A stretch of DNA of 64,000 nt from Vibrio natriegens NBRC 15636 = ATCC 14048 = DSM 759 (GTDB lineage: Bacteria; Pseudomonadota; Gammaproteobacteria; Enterobacterales; Vibrionaceae). The position numbers were made by a program, and so were the translations under genes. The notes under the pieces were generated by a model, which ran no database searches, was not told the origin of the DNA, and saw only the letters and a list, made by a program, of their open reading frames with translations. Below are positions 18,524 through 26,024 of this stretch, piece by piece; within the stretch, counting starts at the first letter, position 1; every line of letters begins with the position of its first letter. The stretch covers positions 682,001 through 746,000 of the forward strand of contig NZ_CP141822.1 of NCBI RefSeq assembly GCF_035621455.1. Reading direction: 5' to 3'.

Positions 18524-19980
18524 TTCACTTTCTGTGGCAGAGAGTAGCCCCAAGCATTTATTGGATCAGGGATCCCTAATGACCCTTCAAAGCTCCAGCC
18601 CCAAGTGAACAATACGCTGTCAAATCTTAGAGCCACGGTGTGTAATGCGCCAGCACCGATGTCTAATACCGAAGACAGGTCTGTAATTGCAACCGTCGGA
18701 GCGATAGGGCTCTCATCAGTTTCTAGTCCTAATGTACCCATACCATTGTTACCCCACGGGTATATTTGGCCATCTGATCTTTCAACAAAGCTTTGGTTGC
18801 CGTTTGCCCAAACCATGACGCCATCTTCAACCCAAGGTAATACTGTTGCTTCATAAAGCTCTCTTGGCCATGATTCGTCCTCATCATTACCTAATTGATT
18901 GCTTGCGTTCAGACCCCAACCATAAAGCTGACCACTTTCTCCAATTGCGATGACATGTGCTTTACCTGCTGAAAATGAGGTGATTTTCTCAGGTAAGTTA
19001 ATCAGAGTAGGGATAAGGATATCTTCAACATAGTCTTGTCCCTGTCCAAGCTGACCATTGTTGTTTTGCCCCCATCCGTATAGGTTGCCGTTAATATCCA
19101 GTGCGTAAGTACTGTCTGATCCAGCTTCAATTTGAATAATATCTGATATCTCAACTTTTACCGGGAAGTCGGAGTCCTCTAGCGAGTTGTTACCTAATTG
19201 TCCTTTGTCGTTTTCACCAAAGGTATACACTTGGCCTAGTTCGTCGAGAACTACAGTGTGGTCATATCCACGAGCGACAGAAATAATATTCTCCAAAGAG
19301 GATATTTTTTGCGGACTTAATACATCTTCTTCGCTCAATATGTCATCGTCTTCACCCAAACCAAGTTGGCCTCCGTCGCCGTCACCCCAAGCCCAAACCT
19401 GACCTGTGCTATCAAGTGCAATAGAGGCATTTTGGTTGAATGCCAATGATACAAATGAGACGGCTTGTTCCTCGCTAATAACGGTCAGTTCCGTTGGAGT
19501 AGTTGGGTGGTTTTCTTCATCAAGAGTACTGACATACCCGTGGCCAGTTTGTCCTTTGTTATTACGACCCCAAGTCCATAGTTTTCCGTCTAAGATAGCG
19601 CCACTATGAGCGCCGCCAGCAGATACTTGATGACCGAAATAGACTTGATCTTCCAATGATGTTTGATTGCCTAGCGAATCCGTTGCCGTCACGGTGTAGT
19701 TATTTAAGCCCGGTACCAAGTTGATCTTCAGTGAAAAGTTTTGGCCATCGAAGTCAGCATAATGAACAGTACCATTGATTGAAACGGTCACTGACTCCAC
19801 ACCGTCAGTGTCGCTACTGGTCCCGGAAACGGTTGTCTCCGAAGCATAGGTACTATGGGCATCCCACGATTTGGTTAGTTGAGTATCTGGTCCAGAGTTA
19901 GCAGTGGTCGCTTCGTCATTAGAATCGCAACCTGCAAGGGCAGTAACGAGTACTGCCAAAAGTGTCTTTGTTAATTTCAT
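18520..19980 (-). CDS. RCC1-repeat lipoprotein with N-terminal Ig-like domain
   Basis: A 486-residue protein with a signal peptide and lipobox LAGC (Cys18). Residues about 30-115 look like a bacterial Ig-like/cadherin-type domain (ESVTVSINGT, NNYTVTATDSLGN). The rest contains seven RCC1-type repeats, recognisable by recurring W-G-x-N-x-x-G-Q-L-G patterns (KLWTWGRNNKGQTGHG, QVWAWGDGDGGQLGLG, QVYTFGENDKGQLGNN, NLYGWGQNNNGQLGQG and three more), enough for one seven-bladed propeller. RCC1 propellers usually bind proteins. It is the first gene of a two-gene operon with the di-heme lipoprotein, suggesting a shared envelope role. No specific function is known to me. Confidence 0.8.
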   Translation of the reverse strand: MKLTKTLLAVLVTALAGCDSNDEATTANSGPDTQLTKSWDAHSTYASETTVSGTSSDTDGVESVTVSINGTVHYADFDGQNFSLKINLVPGLNNYTVTATDSLGNQTSLEDQVYFGHQVSAGGAHSGAILDGKLWTWGRNNKGQTGHGYVSTLDEENHPTTPTELTVISEEQAVSFVSLAFNQNASIALDSTGQVWAWGDGDGGQLGLGEDDDILSEEDVLSPQKISSLENIISVARGYDHTVVLDELGQVYTFGENDKGQLGNNSLEDSDFPVKVEISDIIQIEAGSDSTYALDINGNLYGWGQNNNGQLGQGQDYVEDILIPTLINLPEKITSFSAGKAHVIAIGESGQLYGWGLNASNQLGNDEDESWPRELYEATVLPWVEDGVMVWANGNQSFVERSDGQIYPWGNNGMGTLGLETDESPIAPTVAITDLSSVLDIGAGALHTVALRFDSVLFTWGWSFEGSLGIPDPINAWGYSLPQKVK

Positions 19981-20477
19981 TTGATAATCTAACTGAGAAT
20001 TGTTTTTATTACGGTTGGTTATATATGTTTTTTAGAGTAATTAATCCATATGGATGATGGTTTATTGTGTTTCTCTTCACATTTTTAACCTGCCTTTAAC
20101 TCGGTTGGGTTAAATTTAACCGTGTCAGTCTTACTCGTTTCTGCATATATTCCCTTGATTACATCACTGCATCTGTATGGACACTGAGAACTTAAAGCGG
20201 TTAAAGTGAAATTACCTTGTGGGTTCTAAGCGGGGCGTATACGGAATTGCGGAGTGGCGTATCTCTTTGAAAAAATCAAATGAGCTTGAGTCGCGTTGTT
20301 ATCATGGCTATTCCCCATGAATCGCTGAAGTTAAAAAGTAAGGAAAAAATTTGCAGCCAACAACGGTGATTTATGCTCTAATACCGCGCTTACCAAGGGA
20401 TGGTGTTAAACAGCTCAGCTTAGATGGAGTTATCAAGTTGACCGAATCCCTGATTAATCCCTTAGGAAATGAATTAA
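19981..20477. other. Intergenic region, divergent promoters
   Basis: About 500 AT-rich bases between the divergent RCC1 and DUF3622 genes. It includes the palindrome GGTTAAATTTAACC around 20106-20119 and must carry both promoters, but no confident -35/-10 pair was identified. No RNA gene was recognised. Confidence 0.3.
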
Positions 20478-20786
20478 ATGTCAAAAAATCAAAAATTTGC
20501 TATCCGCGTAACTGAAAAACGTAACGGCTGGAGCGCAGAGATCACTCGCCAAGTAACTTCTCGTAAAACTGTAGTATCAAAGCGTGAAACTGGTTTTGAA
20601 AGTGAAGAGAAAGCTCAAGCTTGGGCTGAACAAGAGCTGGCTGGTTTTGTTCAAAACCAAGTAGTTCGCAACGAACGTAAAGCAGCTCAACGTCAAGAGC
20701 GTGAAGCTGAGCAACTTGCAGCTAAAGTTCGTAAAGAAGAAGCTCGTAAAGCGCGTGATGCTGAAGCAGAAGCTGACGAAGAATAA
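20478..20786 (+). CDS. DUF3622 family protein
   Basis: A 102-residue cytosolic protein of a family that I associate with vibrios. The N-terminal 55 residues form a compact, beta-rich looking module (FAIRVTEKRNGWSAEITRQV, ETGFESEEKAQAWAEQEL). Residues 60-102 are almost entirely Lys, Arg, Glu, Ala and Gln and are predicted to be a charged helix or coiled coil. Codon use looks optimised, hinting at good expression. The gene is monocistronic with a strong terminator. No function is known. Confidence 0.85.
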   Translation: MSKNQKFAIRVTEKRNGWSAEITRQVTSRKTVVSKRETGFESEEKAQAWAEQELAGFVQNQVVRNERKAAQRQEREAEQLAAKVRKEEARKARDAEAEADEE

Positions 20787-20820
20787 GACTTCGATTTAGA
20801 CAAGTTAACTTGTGATGTTA

Positions 20821-20853
20821 AAAAGCCCTGACGTATTGTTCAGGGCTTTTTTA
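20821..20853 (+). terminator. Terminator of the DUF3622 gene
   Basis: An 11-bp stem (20821-20831 with 20840-20850) and a run of T. Confidence 0.88.
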
Positions 20854-20868
20854 TAGGTGTTATGTTAG

Positions 20869-21309
20869 TCAAAAACAGTCCGATGAGATTGAAAGGCTGA
20901 TTGAACCTTCTGATGGTGTCGAGAACTGCTGGTTGCCTGGCAATAAATTTGGCGAATTGGCATAAACGCGATGCGATACTTTTATATTGGGTGAATGTAC
21001 TGGCGGTAAATCGAAATGATGTAAGCCATCGGACAGATCGGTCGCTTCACCGTAGTCAAAATTATCTATAGCTGTAGATCGGTTTTTAACGTATTGACAG
21101 TGATCTGGTTTGCCATCTTCGCGCCAGATTACCCCTGTGGATTTAGCCTCTGTATCTAACTGCGCTGCAACGGGATGGGCGTAGTGATCGTCATAAGATG
21201 ACTGCTGGTTTTGTTCTTGTAAGTATTGGGCGATAAGGTCTGATGACTGGGCAAAACTGTACGTAGAGAATACGAAACTCATCAGAGTAATAGAAAAGGT
21301 TTTGTACAT
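20869..21309 (-). CDS. Hypothetical secreted protein
   Basis: With the ATG at 21309 the product is 146 residues beginning MYKTFSITLMSFVFSTYSFA, a signal peptide probably cleaved after AFA or FAQ. A longer reading from a TTG at 21363 adds 18 residues and is less likely. No clear Shine-Dalgarno precedes the chosen ATG. The mature part is polar, with two Cys (DHCQY and the penultimate residue) that could form a disulfide in the periplasm. I recognise no family. The protein has the look of a genus-restricted envelope protein. Confidence 0.6.
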   Translation of the reverse strand: MYKTFSITLMSFVFSTYSFAQSSDLIAQYLQEQNQQSSYDDHYAHPVAAQLDTEAKSTGVIWREDGKPDHCQYVKNRSTAIDNFDYGEATDLSDGLHHFDLPPVHSPNIKVSHRVYANSPNLLPGNQQFSTPSEGSISLSISSDCF

Positions 21310-21527
21310 AGTATGAATGCAAGCAAATACAGGTATCATACAAATAAATAAAACACTGTGCAATTGTGTTTCTTTGCACGAGGTATCTCTGTTGGGAGTT
21401 GAGAGCTAGTCAGAGGCTAACTTTTGTTTTAATAGCTTGGCAATCTGATGAGGAAGCATAGTTTTACTTTTGGGAGGGAAAAGCCCAGCGTTAACACAAC
21501 TAGGCTTCGATTTTCTAACTTTGTACT

Positions 21528-22595
21528 TTACTGAACGTCGAGTGGGATTTGACCAGTCGTGACTTGTTCAACATCATACTCGTTCAGCTCTTCAATATAG
21601 TTTTCCACGGCTTGACCAACTTCATCGTCACCATGTTTGAAGTAAGACAGATGGAAAATAGCATCACCTTCATTTACTAAAGGTAGCGTGTGTTGGCCAA
21701 TGACCAGACCGCTTTTAGGCGCGGTGAGTTCCAGCTCAATATGCCCAAGGGGAGAACTGATATAGGCGAGAGTTTCACCTTGTTCAACTTTATCTCCCAA
21801 ATTCACCACAGTACGCAAAATGCCATTTCCTGGTGAACGAACCCAACTGGTGGATTTCGCGATCACTGGCTCTGGGAATTTTTTACGGCTTGCACGCAGC
21901 ATACCTATTGCCTGCATAACACGGCGAATACCCAACACACCTGCACTGATTGAGAGAGGATCAAAGCGTAACGCTTCGCCGGCTTCGTAGGTGAGCACCG
22001 GAATATCACATTTTTCCGCTTCACTGCGCAAAGATCCGTCGCGCAATGCTGAGTCGATGATGACTGGGGTGGAAAAGGCTTTCGCTATTCGTAATGTTTC
22101 CGGGTTACTAAGATTCGCCCGTACTTGTGGCAGGTTGGTACGATGGATAGCACCAGTGTGTAAATCAATAATATAGTTGCAACGTTTTGCGATGTTATTA
22201 AAGAAGCCATATGCCATTCGCGATGCTAGTGCGCCTTTCTCACTACCCGGAAAGCAACGGTTGAGATCGCGTCGGTCTGGTAAGTAACGAGACTTATGGA
22301 TAAATCCGAATACGTTCACTATTGGAACAGCGATGACTGTGCCTTTCAGCTTCTGTGGATCTAATTGGTTAATCATCTGACGTACTATTTCAACGCCGTT
22401 GAGCTCATCGCCATGAATGGCAGCGTTAACCATCAGTACTGGGCCGTCTTGTTTTCCGTGGATGATTTCTACGGGAATCGACAAAGGAGAGTGCGTATAA
22501 AGCTGTGCAGCTTCGAATTCGATCTCTAATCGCTGACCTGGTTGTACTTGATATCCGAGGAGCTCAAAGGTTTTGCTTCTTTTACTTCTAACCAT
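21528..22595 (-). CDS. Succinylglutamate desuccinylase/aspartoacylase family hydrolase
   Basis: A 355-residue zinc-dependent hydrolase of the AstE/AspA type, related to M14 carboxypeptidases. Zinc ligands are visible in AAIHGDELNG (His and Glu) and IIDLHTGAIH (His); the Arg-containing segment RDLNRCFPG is also typical. The C-terminal 90 residues (VNLGDKVEQGETLAYISSPL) resemble the biotinyl-like barrel found in this subfamily. The ATG at 22595 follows GGAAAGAGATGG; an upstream TTG in frame would add six residues. It differs from the arginine-catabolic AstE, so the substrate is uncertain; no ast genes are nearby. Confidence 0.82.
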   Translation of the reverse strand: MVRSKRSKTFELLGYQVQPGQRLEIEFEAAQLYTHSPLSIPVEIIHGKQDGPVLMVNAAIHGDELNGVEIVRQMINQLDPQKLKGTVIAVPIVNVFGFIHKSRYLPDRRDLNRCFPGSEKGALASRMAYGFFNNIAKRCNYIIDLHTGAIHRTNLPQVRANLSNPETLRIAKAFSTPVIIDSALRDGSLRSEAEKCDIPVLTYEAGEALRFDPLSISAGVLGIRRVMQAIGMLRASRKKFPEPVIAKSTSWVRSPGNGILRTVVNLGDKVEQGETLAYISSPLGHIELELTAPKSGLVIGQHTLPLVNEGDAIFHLSYFKHGDDEVGQAVENYIEELNEYDVEQVTTGQIPLDVQ

Positions 22596-22922
22596 AAAAC
22601 CATCTCTTTCCAATAGTTTTTCAACAATGTAACAATCGCGTCATAATCAAACTAATCATTTTGATTAAGGATACGACAAATTATTTTAATTAACGCGAGT
22701 AATCACTCTTGTGTGAGATTTATGTTGTAAATATGACGCCAGTTATAACGGTTTTATCTTGTTATTTCTATATATTGGCAGGTAACTATTTAGCCTCTAA
22801 CTAATTGAGTCTTAAAAGTAATAATAAAACTTTTAGTGACAAAATATGGCTTTTTTCCTCATTTTTATTTAGCTAATATCCGCGCCGGATTTTGACCGAA
22901 TAAACTTTACTCTGAGGTTTTG
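22596..22922. other. Divergent intergenic region
   Basis: About 330 AT-rich bases between the hydrolase and the DUF3332 gene. It should contain both promoters; no confident elements or repeats were picked out. Confidence 0.3.
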
Positions 22923-23462
22923 ATGAAAAAGGCAATAGCTAAAATTGGCGTAATGACTGCTGTGGCAGTTGCGCTTTCAGGTTGTGTGGGCAGTAATGCA
23001 GTGACTGGTTATGTTATGGGCTTTAACTTAAAAGCTGTTGATAACCGTTATGCTCGTGGTGGTCTGAACATGCTTATGGCACCCGTTTATGGTGTAGCGA
23101 TCGCAGCTGATTATATCGTATTTAACTCATTGGAATTTTGGACAGGTAAAAACCCGTTAAACGGTAAGCCGCATATTTTTGATTCTAAGGTGGACACTTA
23201 CATTGATGTAAACCACCAATTAGATAAGTCTCTGACTACTGCTCCAATTAGCCCTCTGGCGAATAATCGCGTGATTGAGCAAGGCCAAATGGAACAAATC
23301 GACGAAAACACCATTCAAATGGACATTACTTACAGTAATGGTGACAAAGCATTGTTGACTGGCGTACGTGAAGGCGACTTTGTTACTTACTACATTGATG
23401 GTGAAGTGGTAGCTAAGACTTCAATGGATGAGTTGGCAGCCTACGCACAAACGCGTGTGTAA
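22923..23462 (+). CDS. DUF3332 family lipoprotein
   Basis: A 179-residue lipoprotein with signal peptide MKKAIAKIGVMTAVAVALSG and lipobox LSGC. The segment GFNLKAVDNRYARGGLNMLM, and a central hydrophobic stretch (APVYGVAIAADYIVFNSLEF), match the DUF3332 family of gamma-proteobacteria. The C-terminal region has repeating beta-like segments (QMDITYSNGDKALL, TYYIDGEVVAKT). The ATG at 22923 follows TGAGG. Monocistronic; no function is known. Confidence 0.85.
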   Translation: MKKAIAKIGVMTAVAVALSGCVGSNAVTGYVMGFNLKAVDNRYARGGLNMLMAPVYGVAIAADYIVFNSLEFWTGKNPLNGKPHIFDSKVDTYIDVNHQLDKSLTTAPISPLANNRVIEQGQMEQIDENTIQMDITYSNGDKALLTGVREGDFVTYYIDGEVVAKTSMDELAAYAQTRV

Positions 23463-23483
23463 TCAGCTAGCATTATCTGCAAT

Positions 23484-23512
23484 AAAAAAGGGTGCGATTG
23501 CACCCTTTTTTT
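23484..23512. terminator. Bidirectional terminator between the DUF3332 gene and pepD
   Basis: A stem AAAAGGGTGC with GCACCCTTTT around a 4-base loop, with A and T runs on either side, so it can serve both convergent genes. Confidence 0.88.
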
Positions 23513-23542
23513 GACTTTATCTTATTTTCACGCAATAAGTGA

Positions 23543-25015
23543 TTATGCTTTTTCAGGAATCGCTTCCAGTAGAGCGACCATTTGATCCCAAAATAGCTGA
23601 ACGGTATCGATCTTCACTTTTTCGTCAGGAGAGTGAGGGAATTTGATCGTAGGACCAAAAGATACCATGTCCATATTAGGGTAAGGCTCTTTAAATAGGC
23701 CACACTCCAGACCTGCGTGGATCACCATGATGTTTGGTTTGTGACCGTAGATACCTTCGTACATGTCGCGGAAGATTGCCATGATCTCTGAATCCGCATC
23801 TGGTTTCCAGCCAGGGTAGGCACCTGAGAACTCGATTTGAGCGCCAGCCAGTTCCGCAACAGAATGCAGCATACCAACCACTTGGCTACGGCCAGAATCA
23901 ATCAAAGAACGGATTAGGCAAAGTACGGTTACTTTGTTCTCTTCGGTGGTGATGACACCCACGTTCAAAGAGGTTTCTACGACACCTTCAATTTCGTCAC
24001 TCATACGAATAACGCCGTTTGGACATGCATTAAGCGCCGCGATAAAGCGCTGTTGGTCTGCAGAAGCAAACGCTTGAGCGTCGGTTGCAATCTCTTCGTT
24101 GAAAGTAACAATACCGGTTTCTACTTTACCTAGCTCTGCTTTCAGTAGCTCAGTGTAGTAGTTGAATAACTCTGCAAGCTTGTCTTGGTTTTCTGCTGGA
24201 AGTGCAACAGTAACGAATGCTTCACGAGGAATCGCATTACGCAAGCTACCACCGCGGAATTCAACCAAGCGAAGGTCTAATTCACGAGCGTGACCTGCCA
24301 GGAAGCGACCCAGTAATTTGTTGGCATTGCCGCGACCCGTGTGAATATCACAACCAGAGTGGCCGCCTTTTAAGCCTTTTAGTGTGAGTTGGCGAGTGAC
24401 AAAGCCTGCTGGGATCGCATCACGAGTAATATCGAATGTCATTGCACCGTCGATACCGCCAGCACAACCCATGTAGACTTCACCTTCTTGCTCAGAGTCG
24501 GTGTTTAGCAGAATTTCACCTTCTAACCAGCCAGATTCAAGCCCGAATGCGCCTGTCATGCCTGCTTCTTCATCAATGGTCAGCAGTACTTCAATCGGGC
24601 CATGCTTAATGTCGGTAGAAGCAAGAACCGCAAGACAAGATGCCATACCGATGCCGTTGTCAGCACCGAGAGTTGTGCCTTTTGCGGTTACCCATTCACC
24701 ATCGATGTATGGTTGAATTGGATCTTTAGTAAAGTCGTGGTCAGTGTCTTCGTTCTTTTGCGGCACCATGTCGATGTGTGCTTGAAGAACCACACCTTTT
24801 TTGTTTTCCATACCTGGAGTGGCTGGCTTTTTGATGAAGACGTTACCAGTAGGATCACGGCGTACGTCAAATCCTTGCTCTGTTGCCCAACCGATAATGT
24901 ATTGTGCCAGTGCTTCCTCATGCTTCGATGGATGAGGGATAGAACAAATCTTATCGAAAAAGCGCCAAAGTGGAGTGGGTGACAAGGTACTGATTTCAGA
25001 ATGGAATTCAGACAC
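23543..25015 (-). CDS. pepD: Aminoacyl-histidine dipeptidase (Xaa-His dipeptidase, carnosinase)
   Basis: A cytosolic zinc metallopeptidase that hydrolyses dipeptides, including Xaa-His. At 490 residues it has the usual length for the family. The M20 metal-site motifs are present: LQAHIDMVPQKN, TLGADNGIGMA and TIDEEAGMTGAFGLE, with the catalytic Glu pair in DEE. A lid/dimerisation domain follows (about 205-380). PepD of V. alginolyticus has been studied biochemically. It is transcribed away from the VcdRP-like RNA locus. Confidence 0.96.
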   Translation of the reverse strand: MSEFHSEISTLSPTPLWRFFDKICSIPHPSKHEEALAQYIIGWATEQGFDVRRDPTGNVFIKKPATPGMENKKGVVLQAHIDMVPQKNEDTDHDFTKDPIQPYIDGEWVTAKGTTLGADNGIGMASCLAVLASTDIKHGPIEVLLTIDEEAGMTGAFGLESGWLEGEILLNTDSEQEGEVYMGCAGGIDGAMTFDITRDAIPAGFVTRQLTLKGLKGGHSGCDIHTGRGNANKLLGRFLAGHARELDLRLVEFRGGSLRNAIPREAFVTVALPAENQDKLAELFNYYTELLKAELGKVETGIVTFNEEIATDAQAFASADQQRFIAALNACPNGVIRMSDEIEGVVETSLNVGVITTEENKVTVLCLIRSLIDSGRSQVVGMLHSVAELAGAQIEFSGAYPGWKPDADSEIMAIFRDMYEGIYGHKPNIMVIHAGLECGLFKEPYPNMDMVSFGPTIKFPHSPDEKVKIDTVQLFWDQMVALLEAIPEKA

Positions 25016-25290
25016 GGAAAGCTCCTTTTTATCTATATTTCCAGATATGCATTGTGAAAATTACATATGGTTAGCATAAACTGCTAGTGCCATCTGGCTT
25101 GAATAGCCCAAGGATACCACCTGAAGAACGCGACTAGTAGTCGGTGACCGCACGATTTCTTTCAGTATTGTCACAGTTTATGAATGAGAATCACGACACA
25201 ATGAGATTTTTGTCATATTTCCTCACACGTTTATTTATAAAAGTGTAATTTAGTTACATTAATCGCAATTTATCTGTGTGTTGGACTAAT
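25016..25290. other. Intergenic region upstream of pepD
   Basis: Carries the pepD promoter (minus strand), not resolved here, and leads on the plus strand to the CRP-like site of the RNA gene. No further gene was seen. Confidence 0.3.
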
Positions 25291-25312
25291 TTTTGTGATT
25301 TGAGTCACTAAA
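25291..25312 (+). promoter_or_regulatory. CRP-cAMP binding site upstream of the VcdRP-like RNA
   Basis: TGTGA (25294-25298), six bases, then TCACT (25305-25309): nine of the ten core positions of the CRP consensus TGTGA-N6-TCACA. Its centre lies about 50 bases before the predicted transcription start. CRP control of vcdRP has been reported in V. cholerae. Confidence 0.75.
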
Positions 25313-25316
25313 GATC

Positions 25317-25344
25317 TTGTAATAAAATTTCTTGGTGGTATATT
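25317..25344 (+). promoter_or_regulatory. Candidate promoter of the VcdRP-like RNA
   Basis: TTGTAA (25317-25322) and TATATT (25339-25344) with 16-base spacing. An alternative -10 is TATAAC at 25345-25350. The start of transcription is therefore estimated at 25351-25357. Confidence 0.5.
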
Positions 25345-25454
25345 TATAACCATCTTCAGAGAGAAGAATAAAATGCTCAAAGGATGAGTCCGTTAATCGC
25401 CTCCAAGGAACTGAGAATCAACGACTGCATTAATTGATTAAGAAGGTGATAGTT

Positions 25455-25541
25455 ATGAAAGGTTTACCAAGTACAATGTTCTGGAATAGCAAATCTGTAT
25501 ATACCGGTAACTTTGTATACCCAACAAGCTTTGGCTACTAA
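25455..25541 (+). CDS. vcdP: 28-residue small protein, VcdP-like
   Basis: ATG, 28 codons and TAA. The product begins MKGLPSTMFWNSKSVYTG and ends YPTSFGY; it is rich in aromatic residues, Ser, Thr and Gly, has no obvious transmembrane segment, and is mildly basic. AGGTGAT, a seven-base match to the 16S rRNA tail, lies 4 bases before the ATG, which argues strongly for translation. VcdP of V. cholerae (29 residues) binds and stimulates citrate synthase GltA; the same role is suggested here by length, position within a CRP-linked RNA gene, and the neighbouring C-rich segment. I cannot align it to VcdP from memory with certainty. Confidence 0.72.
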   Translation: MKGLPSTMFWNSKSVYTGNFVYPTSFGY

Positions 25542-25628
25542 GTAAGTTGTCAACGCATGTGACTTGAACAGTTTGTTCACCCCTATAATTTGGAATTTTT
25601 TTTCAGTAATAGTTCTGACATGATTCGC

Positions 25629-25656
25629 CGCCACTCATTTTGAGTGGCGTTTTTTT
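25629..25656 (+). terminator. Terminator of the VcdRP-like RNA
   Basis: A 9-bp stem (25629-25637 with 25641-25649) with a 3-base loop, then seven T. Typical of an Hfq-dependent small RNA 3' end. Confidence 0.88.
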
Positions 25657-25985
25657 ATGTTCTTTTTCGTGGCTTGTCTAAAAATTCATCACTAAGTGCC
25701 AATTCCCTTATCGCTTGTCCTGTCTAATGCGATATCTTCACGCAATACGCTCTAAAAGCTAACTAGAAATCGAGCTTTCCTTTTGAAAGTTTAGAACATT
25801 GTTCAGTTTGTATTCTTTGTACGTTTTGTATCCTAACTCGCTAGTCATTGTTTATTAAGTCTTAATTTTTTTTCGTGTGAAGAATCCTAGCGAATGGGTT
25901 TCATATCCTGCAAAAAAATCCATTTAGAGTGAAGATTCTATCTAGAATTTGCTATTTGATAACTTTATAATTCACACAATCGATT
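25657..25985. other. Leader region before the purine permease gene
   Basis: About 330 AT-rich bases. A -10 like TATAAT lies at 25966-25971, just before the PurR-like box, but no convincing -35 was found. The near-repeat GTGAAGAATC/GTGAAGATTC occurs twice (about 25877 and 25929). It does not show the conserved core of a purine riboswitch. Confidence 0.35.
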
Positions 25986-26001
25986 ACGCAACCGTTTACT
26001 T
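25986..26001 (+). promoter_or_regulatory. PurR-like operator of the purine permease gene
   Basis: ACGCAACCGTTTACTT matches the PurR box at 13 of 16 positions. It lies just downstream of a TATAAT element and 23 bases before the ATG, a position suited to repression. Confidence 0.65.
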
Positions 26002-26024
26002 TTTACCTTTAACAGGATTCGATC

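Larger units (their letters stand above)
25351..25656 (+). ncRNA. vcdRP: Probable dual-function regulatory RNA, VcdRP-like
   Basis: A free-standing transcription unit of about 300 bases is visible: CRP-like site, promoter, a 28-codon ORF with a strong ribosome-binding site, a CCCC stretch (25580-25583) next to a small hairpin (25565-25569 with 25575-25579), then a 9-bp GC-rich terminator with seven T. This matches the published layout of V. cholerae VcdRP: a 29-residue protein VcdP that binds citrate synthase, plus a C-rich base-pairing segment that represses sugar PTS mRNAs. I also recall it lying next to pepD in V. cholerae, as here; that should be checked. Homology is inferred from layout and position, not from an alignment. 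The exact 5' end is uncertain. Confidence 0.7.

Noticed and set aside
25657..26024. Purine riboswitch in the permease leader
   Set aside because: The short three-way junction with conserved loop sequences could not be found; a PurR-like box explains regulation better.
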